A DNA stretch of 64,000 nt from assembly GCA_963920575.1 (NCBI GenBank), contig OY986969.1, positions 18,523,288 to 18,587,287 of the forward strand. Reading direction: 5' to 3'. Numbering within the stretch: position 1 is the first letter of the stretch; each line of letters begins with the position of its first letter. Shown here piece by piece: positions 57,448 through 64,000 of this stretch. Below the pieces are notes generated by a model, which was not told where the DNA came from, did no database searches, and was given only the letters and a program-made list of their open reading frames with translations. The stretch is from Narthecium ossifragum. Lineage: Eukaryota; Streptophyta; Magnoliopsida; Dioscoreales; Nartheciaceae. The translations under genes were made by a program, and so were the position numbers.

Positions 57448-58545
57448 TGATAAGACGTGAAAAATGCACAAATCACTCTTTTAACTGTGTCTCGTGAGTC
57501 TCCGAGCAATGCTATTTTCAATGTCGTCTTCCCATTTCAGGTATTAGGACCCTCAGTGAAGATTAGATCAAGTTTAGTGCTAAAACGAATAAATAAAGAA
57601 CATGCTAGGAGCAAAGAAGTCAAAGGAGTAAAGATGGACCATCTTTGACATGAAAACGGTACCTGATTAGGAAGAACCAGATGATGTTCCATATATGGTT
57701 GGAAACCTCAGGAAGTCTAGGTTTTGAAGAATTTTATGGTTCGTGATTCCGAGTTTCCTAAAAGAAGTTACGACATTATTTGTACCAATGACGCAGTCTG
57801 AATGGCAAAAGTGTAAATACGCAGAACATAAGGATGGATCATCCTCCCCTAAAGGATCGATCCTTGCACGGTAGCAAAGACGACAGAGAGCCATATTGAA
57901 CATGATCTATCATTTCCTTTCAAAGGATCGATCATACTCGGGTGCAACTAGTTTCTTGGGTTCAAATGATCGATCATCACCCCTTATTGATCGATCATTT
58001 ATACACGACAACAGTGACAAAGAGCACCAATTCAAAGGATCGATCTTCCTTCATGGAATGATCGATCATCCACGGGATGTGATCAATCACACAAGGGAAG
58101 GATCTATCATCTCCTATGTGAATGATTGATCCTTTACGGGCGTGGCTAACAATTGAAGACAAAGGATCGATCTTTACCCCTAAAGGATCGATCTTTACCC
58201 TTAAATGATCGATCCTTTAAAAGCAGTTAAGCAAAATCAAAGGCTCAGATCTAATCCGAGTTAAGGGGATACCTAGGCTATAAATAGGCATGTTCTAGGG
58301 TTTTGGGGCTCTCTTGTTCCTCTCTTAGGGGCTCTCTAGACTCTCTCTTGGCTGCTTGGAGGCCAAGGAGAGGGAGCACTCTTTCTTAGATTCTTTTTCC
58401 TCTTTTTAACTTATTTTTTTAGAATCTTTTGGGAGAAAATCCATGGCGAAAGAGCTTCATCAACCTTCATCCACGGATCAAACCCTAAATATGAGTAGCT
58501 AAACTTTTTACCATGGGATTTTTATGATGTAATTTGATTGGGGTG
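57448..58545 (+). mobile_element. LTR of family G, plus strand, truncated at 3' side
   Basis: Starts TGATAAGACGTGAAAAATGC directly in the RNase H frame of A. It has the TTTCAGGT block (57535), a GATCGATC array (57834-58222), TATAAATAG at 58279-58287 and the GAGTAGCTAAAC block at about 58494. About 50 bases later, similarity to the solo G LTR stops and the Tat-like element begins. No internal G sequence is present. Confidence 0.85.
57834..58222. repeat. GATCGATC array in the plus-strand G LTR
   Basis: More than ten motifs (AAAGGATCGATCCTT, AATGATCGATCATC, AAAGGATCGATCTT) ending about 60 bases upstream of the TATA box. Confidence 0.88.
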
Positions 58546-59060
58546 CACCAATCATGTCGTCCACTTATTTCATTGATCTCTATTGATCGAGAACATCATT
58601 CTACAACAAAATGAATCATGCCATATTTAAAATCGGCCATGTCCTCCAAGTATTTTCACACTTTATAGCCAGATGCTATTTGGGCTAATGTATTGGCTTC
58701 ATCGTTCTGTAATCTTGGCACAAAAATTATTACAAAATCGTCGAATCGATTTAATAATTGTAAAGTGATGATGAAATGGAATTAGTAATCGCTCTGGCAC
58801 TTGTAATGGCCAAGTATATGCTTTATCACCAATTGTGAGTTGCCTTTGATTTTTACATTGGTCACTCCTAAATCTAACAATATTTCTACTCCAATGATTA
58901 ATGCTTCATACTCGGCCTGGTTATTTGTGCACAATTGCTCAAGTGTATAGGAAAATTTGTATTGGCGACCAATGGGCGATAGAATTGAGATTCCAAGGCC
59001 AGCACCATTAACTGTTTTAGAATCATCAAAGTATATCGTCCAAGGAGTGAGTGATACCAT
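58545..59060 (-). pseudogene. Second (archaeal-type) RNase H of the Tat-like element, truncated
   Basis: Reads TPWTIYFDDSKTVNGAGLG, CTNNQAEYEALIIGVEILLD and VKIKGNSQLVIKHILGHYK. The Asp of the usual GDSQLV box is Asn (GNS), removing a catalytic residue. After a stop near 58782, RLQNDEANTLAQIASGYKV (about 58715-58660) is the domain end. Sequence continues in decayed frames to about 58545 and stops. Confidence 0.85.
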
Positions 59061-59275
59061 ATTAATTTCTCGCTCTAATTCTTTTGGGATGTCTACACAA
59101 GGATGGTCAGCTTAGAATTGGCAAATACTTGGCCCTTAACAGCCTTTTGAGAGACAGATTGAACGTCAAACTCAGCTAAAGTTAAAACCCAATAACCAAT
59201 ACGTTGATGTAAAATTGGTCGAGAGAACAAAAATTTCATTACATTAAACTTAGATACAAGATAAACAGTTATATG

Positions 59276-60673
59276 CTATAAATAAGCTCTTAACTTGGTA
59301 CATATAAAATACAAGGCCAAACATAATTTTTCTATGGTCGAGTACTTTTGTTCATAAGGCAGCAACTGTCTACTTAAATAATAGACTGCTCTCTCTAAAC
59401 CATCTTCATCATCTTGCGCCAAGAGACCTCCTATCGATCGGTCTGTTGCAACGATGTAAAGCTTCATGGGATCGTTCACCCTTTGCTATACAATAACTGG
59501 TGGCGTTACCAAATAGGCCTTCAGGCACTTAAATGCTTGTTGATGCTCCAATTCCCATACGAAATCATCCTCGTTTTTCAATCGTAAGAGCGATGAGAAC
59601 ACTTGGGTTTTCCCTGCACAATTAGAAATAAACCTCCTTAAAAAGTTCACTTGACCAAGGAACTTCTGAAGTTCTTTCTTAGTCTTTGGAGGCTTGGTAT
59701 CAATAATGGATTTTGCTTTATTTTGGTCGAGCTCAATACCACACTGATGAACAAGAAAACCAAAAAAATTTCCTGCTTGCACTCCAAATGCATATTTTAA
59801 GGAATTTAATTTTAACTGGTACTCCCTCATTCGTTCAAAGGTTTGAACTAATTGATTAAAATGACCGGCTACAATTGGTGATTTAACCACAATGTCATCA
59901 ACATAAACCTCTACAAACTGGCCGATCATGTCATGGAAAATCATATTCATCGCTCTTCAGTAAGTAGCACCAGCATTTTTCAATCCAAAAGGCATTACAA
60001 CCCACTCATAGCTACCAATTGCTCCTGGACATCGAAACGCTGTTTTATGAACGTCCTTTCCAGCGATATAGATTTGATTATACCCTGAATAACCGTCCAT
60101 GAAGGAGTAAATTTCATGTCCAGCTGTTGAATTGACCAAATTATCTACTGATGGCATAGGATACGCATCCTTTGGTGTTGCCAAATTTAAATTTCTAAAA
60201 TCAATGCAGACTCTAAGTTTGCCATTTTTCTTCATAACTGGCACTATATTTGAAAGACATTCTACATATTTGGTTGTTCTTATAAAATTTGCATTCAACA
60301 ATCGTTCAATTTCCTTCTTAACTTCTGGAATTATATTAGAAGCAAAACGCCTTGGCGCTTGTTTATATGGCTTAAAATTTGGTCGAGTGGGAATTTCTTG
60401 CTCAACAATATTTCTATCTAAACCAGGCATTTCTTTATAATCCCAAGCAAAATAATCTTTATATGAACATAAGATAGCGATGAGTTCATACCTTACACCT
60501 TGGTCGAGAAGCTTGCTGATCAAGGTTGGATGATGTTCCTCTCCATCGCCGATGTTGACTTCTCCCAATGGATCTTGAGCTTGCATGTTTCCACGCTTGT
60601 CATAAGGAACTTCTTCTTCTTCTTCTCGAGGGATTTCTTTCAAACAATCAATATCGTTCATTTCTTGTACCAT
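59276..60673 (-). pseudogene. RT and first RNase H of the Tat-like element
   Basis: In one frame with stops at 59957-59959, 59486 and 59276: LDRNIVEQEIPTRPNFKPYK, RVCIDFRNLNLATPKDAYPM, FMDGYSGYNQI, MPFGLKNAGATY, then the catalytic VEVYVDDIVVKSP (both Asp present), FLGQVNFLRRFISN and the RNase H start VATDRSIGGLLAQ. The missing residues between ATY and MNMIF fall at the TGA near 59957. Confidence 0.88.
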
Positions 60674-60778
60674 GAATGTTTCTAACTAATAAGCCATTAA
60701 CTTGGCTTTTAAGGCCGTTACAACGGCTTGAATTGACCTCTTGTTCTGTTCTCATTTTTGAAACCCTTTGGCCGATGA

Positions 60779-61447
60779 TCAGCCAAACTCGGGAGCAAAG
60801 ACCACAGTGGTTGGTCTTGTATGATCAAAAATCTCCGCTACACAGTTCTTCATCACCTCGCAGTTCTCAGACACTACCCTCATGGAATTGTTCACTTCCA
60901 TGAACTGCAACGGACCATGATTACAGTCATAAAACGAAGCTTCTACTGTATGTGCTTCTGCTTTGTATGAAATATTATCGGCCATGACAGATTCCACTCC
61001 CCCTTCTGCATTCCACAAGAAAAGACATTGGTGTAAGGACGATGCTACACACCTACTACCATGGATCCAATCTCGACCAAGCAGCACATTATAACTTGTT
61101 GGTGAATCCATCACAAAGAACGTTGTTGTTTTGATAACACTTCCAACCTTGATATCCAAAGGCAAGATCCCTTTAGATGGTGCTGGTACTCCACTGAACC
61201 CTGTCAGTGTGATATAAGTTGGGATTAGATCGGCCTCCGTCTTGCCAAGCCGCTTGAGCATCTTGATCGGGATAACATTCATTGATGCTCCTGTATCGAT
61301 CAAAACTTTGTTCACCAGGATACCATTCATCTCGCCCGTGATATGAAGAGGACGAAGATGACGTGTCATCGCTTTTGGTGGCTTATCAAAAATCACTTTG
61401 TCATCTGGTACCTTATTCTCCTTATGACATTTGGCCGATGACGCCAT
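60779..61447 (-). pseudogene. Protease of the Tat-like element
   Basis: The aspartic protease site VLIDTGASMNVIP lies at about residues 47-59 of this 222-codon frame, followed by TLTGFSGVPAPSKGILPLDI and SPTSYNVLLGRDWIH, standard retropepsin landmarks. The catalytic triad DTG is intact. Frame continuity with RT is lost near 60770-60680. Confidence 0.88.
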
Positions 61448-61486
61448 TTCTCCCTGAACTGCTTTCCCTTTAGACTTAGCTTCGAC

Positions 61487-62935
61487 CTATATGACCTCCA
61501 TATTCTCTTGCCCAAACCAAGATGGCCAAACCTTCTGATCGGCCTTGTTATGATCACCTGCGTCTCTCTCGTCCCAACCTGCTAGGGTAATTGGTGGCTC
61601 TGCTGTCTGTTGAACATACTTGGCCACATCCCTTTTTGGAACCCACATTTTCACCACTGGGTCTCCATAGCAGACAAAGTAATCAAACTTCCCACTAGGC
61701 TCGCCCTGAGTGCTCACAGCCGGGTTGCCTGCCTTATACAGCTCCATAATGAGCTTCTTTTGTGATATATTCCGCCTTGCTGCTTCTTCTTCGACCTTGA
61801 TGGGGACTTCTATCTCTACCCACTCAATGTCCTCTACCACTGGCTCTTCTTGACCACCCCAACCAGTAGGGACAATTGGTTATGGTGCGGCTGGAACAAT
61901 CTGAGCGACAACTTTTGTCCTCTTGATCAGAAGCTTAACCTTCACATCTCCATAGACTCTCAAATAATTATATCGGCCACTTGGATGGACGCCTGGTCCT
62001 ACTGCTGGATTACCTTCATCAAAAAGCTGCTATAGCAATCGCTCAGTAGACATACCCCTCCTCCGGGCATCTTCTGTGACATCAATCTTCTCCTCGATCT
62101 CAACATATTCATCCTCATCGTCAGGTATCAAATTAACTGATGCATGTTCCATATTTTTCTCGACCAACGCAGCTGACGCTTGCCCATCGTTGGCCATGTC
62201 AGAGATATCAGAATCACTCTCAACCGGACAATGTTGTCCCAGTCTACTTGGAAGGATGTAATTGTTGACGATAACTAACGACAGGGTACCAAACTGAATC
62301 TTATAATTACCTTCGTCACCATCGTCATCATCCTTCTTTGGATGATAAAACTTACTCTTTGAAGTTCCTTCTGCCTTAGAACCGGCAGTGTTCTCCTCAA
62401 ACTCCCCCACGATATTGTCGGTCTGCTCCGGACTACTCTCTTGAACTTGCTTAGCCCCCATCATCTTGCCATACTTCTTCTGGTATCTCCGATATTGAGT
62501 CCGAGTCATCTCCTCAACAGGTATCTGTCAACGAGTGGTGAAGTTGTAGTTGTACCATCTGTTTGGTACATACGGTTGGGGTATGAAACTTCTTGGAGCC
62601 ATTGGCCGATAAAACTGCGGTGGCCGAGAAAACTGCTGCCCAGCCCTAGGTGCCACTAGACGATTAACGTGCTTCTGGCATCTTGGACATAGGTGTTGTC
62701 CCATCTCCATAGGCCCTTTACCCTTATCCTGGCCAAGTCTTGTGAACACTTCTAGACGATCATCGTCCTGGATCTCATCGATCACAATCTTAAACTTTGG
62801 CAATTTAAAGTTTGCCACATCTTTATACCATCGCGGCTTCCACTTTCTTTGGAAAGGGATTAGTGTCAACCCACGTACCCTTATCCTGAGCAGGAAAGCT
62901 GATCCTGCCAAAATCAATAGCATCCTGCAAGACAT
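61487..62935 (-). pseudogene. gag-to-protease region of the Tat-like element
   Basis: ORF 62935-62528 ends gag with a CPRC pair (LCPRCQKHVNRL) and an Arg/Pro/Tyr-rich tail. ORF 62509-62030 opens with MTRTQYRRYQKKYGKMMGAK, a block I associate with this lineage, and is followed by acidic repeats. ORF 61840-61487 contains YFVCYGDPVVKMWVPKRDVA. Two degenerate copies of an E-E-A-R-R-R/N-(I/M)-S block near the end of these ORFs (about 62065 and 61785) suggest an internal duplication. Function beyond linker or capsid is not known. Confidence 0.7.
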
Positions 62936-62981
62936 TTCGAAAAATCAAACAACCGATGGTGTGATGATACTAAGCATTATG

Positions 62982-64000
62982 CTATTTACAATATCGTTTA
63001 CCCTTAATTTGATCAGGGCTTGGCATAATATGTCCTTCAGTCAATTTGATTTGTTTATCTTTCAATAGTTGATCAAAAATTTGATCGGCCTTTGAAATGT
63101 CAAATGAAAACTTTCTTAATTGACGTTTATCGTCCTTAACTACTTTCTTGCTCTTAAATTCTCGCTCAAGCCGTACAAGTGCCTTGTAAGTATATGGTCG
63201 GCCTTTTAACAACTCAGCCAAACAAACATCATCCATATATGGACATTCTTGACCAGTTTCCTCGACATGATGAACATCATAATTCAAATCTTTATAATAT
63301 GTTCCTCGTGAGGACGATTTCATTTGATCCTCTTATCTTAATAATTGCTCATAGTGTGTAGCGCTAGTTTGCAATTGAAAGAGGTCGATAAAATCTCTAT
63401 CTTGAAATCTTTTCTTTAGTTCAATGGCTAATTCACTTTGAGCGATTTTAACAAACTCCCTCTCAGCTAATGGAATAAAGCATCGACTCCTCGCTCTGTT
63501 AAACCTTTATAAGAACGATTCCACATTCTCATCTAGCCACTGTCTCAATTGAGCTAAATCGGCCATTGTGATTTCTGGTTATGTCTTATAAAATTGTGCA
63601 TGGAAAGCATGTACCATTTACTGCCAATTCTGTATAGAATTGGATGGCAACTTAATGAACCATGAATAGGCTACTCCAGACAAAGAGCTTGGGAATAACT
63701 TTTGTTTGACAAAATCGTTCACTTCTCCACATTGCATGGAGAATTTCCCTATATGTTCAATGGTTGACGTCTCGTCTACACCAGAGAACATAGTGAACTC
63801 TGAAACTTTATAGTTTCTAGGAAAAGGATACTTATGATCAACCCAATCAGGGTAAGGTTTTCTATAAGTTTGACGAGTAGCTGGTCGTCCTAAACCCATT
63901 TGTTCTTGTAATATCTCGGCAACTTGCTCTCTTAGAACATCGATTGGATTATAAAGAGGATTATTGTACACTTGTTCATATTGATCATTTGTTGGTCGAG
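62982..64000 (-). pseudogene. gag of the Tat-like element, broken
   Basis: At 63971-63618 a gag N-terminal part reads EVAEILQEQMGL-like sequence (as VAEILQEQMGLGRPATRQTY), then YPFPRNYKVSEFTMFSGVD and CGEVNDFVKQKLFPSSLSG. The rest continues in other frames through WLDENVESFL and LKKRFQDRDF (about 63540-63400) and the ORF 63323-62982 (YKALVRLEREFKSKKVVKDD). Stops and frame changes are frequent. The start probably lies outside or at the window edge. Confidence 0.8.

Larger units (their letters stand above)
58545..64000 (-). mobile_element. Tat-like Ty3/Gypsy retrotransposon, minus strand, truncated both ways
   Basis: Minus-strand order from the window edge: gag, protease, RT, first RNase H, second RNase H. 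The second RNase H domain of the NNQAEYEAL type is a mark of the Tat/Ogre lineage. Neither LTR is in view. The 3' side stops at about 58545, soon after the second RNase H and before any integrase, exactly where the G LTR breaks off, so this is a rearrangement border and not a clean insertion. Confidence 0.85.

Overview
This is a nuclear plant DNA window, almost certainly from an angiosperm. The evidence is one spliced host gene with 12 exons, AT-rich introns, MITE-like elements, and many nested Ty3/Gypsy-type LTR retrotransposons. No prokaryotic gene, RNA gene or CRISPR array was seen. The species cannot be read from the sequence.

Layout. 1-4820 is the 3' end of an Athila-like retrotransposon (element C: internal 3' region, polypurine tract, 3' LTR). 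4821-6920 holds two head-to-tail LTR fragments of a related family (G, minus strand). 6921-9480 is intergenic, with two copies of one MITE and a purine-rich imperfect repeat. 9899-20552 is the only recognisable host gene, a minus-strand CLPTM1-family membrane protein; all 11 introns can be placed with GT-AG borders and consistent phase, giving 593 residues. 20917-21249 resembles a broken movement-protein piece of an endogenous pararetrovirus.

From 21276 to 57447 lies one Athila-type element (A) that later insertions have split into pieces: element B (24339-40581, TSD GAAAA), which itself carries a solo LTR (32068-34371, TSD CCAAG); a second solo LTR (40817-42985, TSD ATAGG); a reverse solo LTR of family G (43763-45408); and a cluster of three chromovirus-like 3' ends (45718-56685). 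The coding frame of A can be followed from gag through protease, RT and the start of RNase H across these insertions, but it has several stops and a frameshift. A plus-strand G LTR then begins at 57448 and is cut at about 58545, where a minus-strand Tat-like gag-pol relic starts and runs off the window.

What stands out. LTR families that are not close relatives (Athila-type B and G, and the chromovirus-like F) carry arrays of the same GGATCGATCC-type palindrome just upstream of the TATA box; A has the same layout with a different palindrome. Element B has a second such array inside its body, upstream of its extra ORF. All five F-family LTRs keep a short GGTAGG/CCTACC inverted repeat at a similar place. 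None of the retroelements looks autonomous: every coding region has stops, frameshifts or lost catalytic residues.
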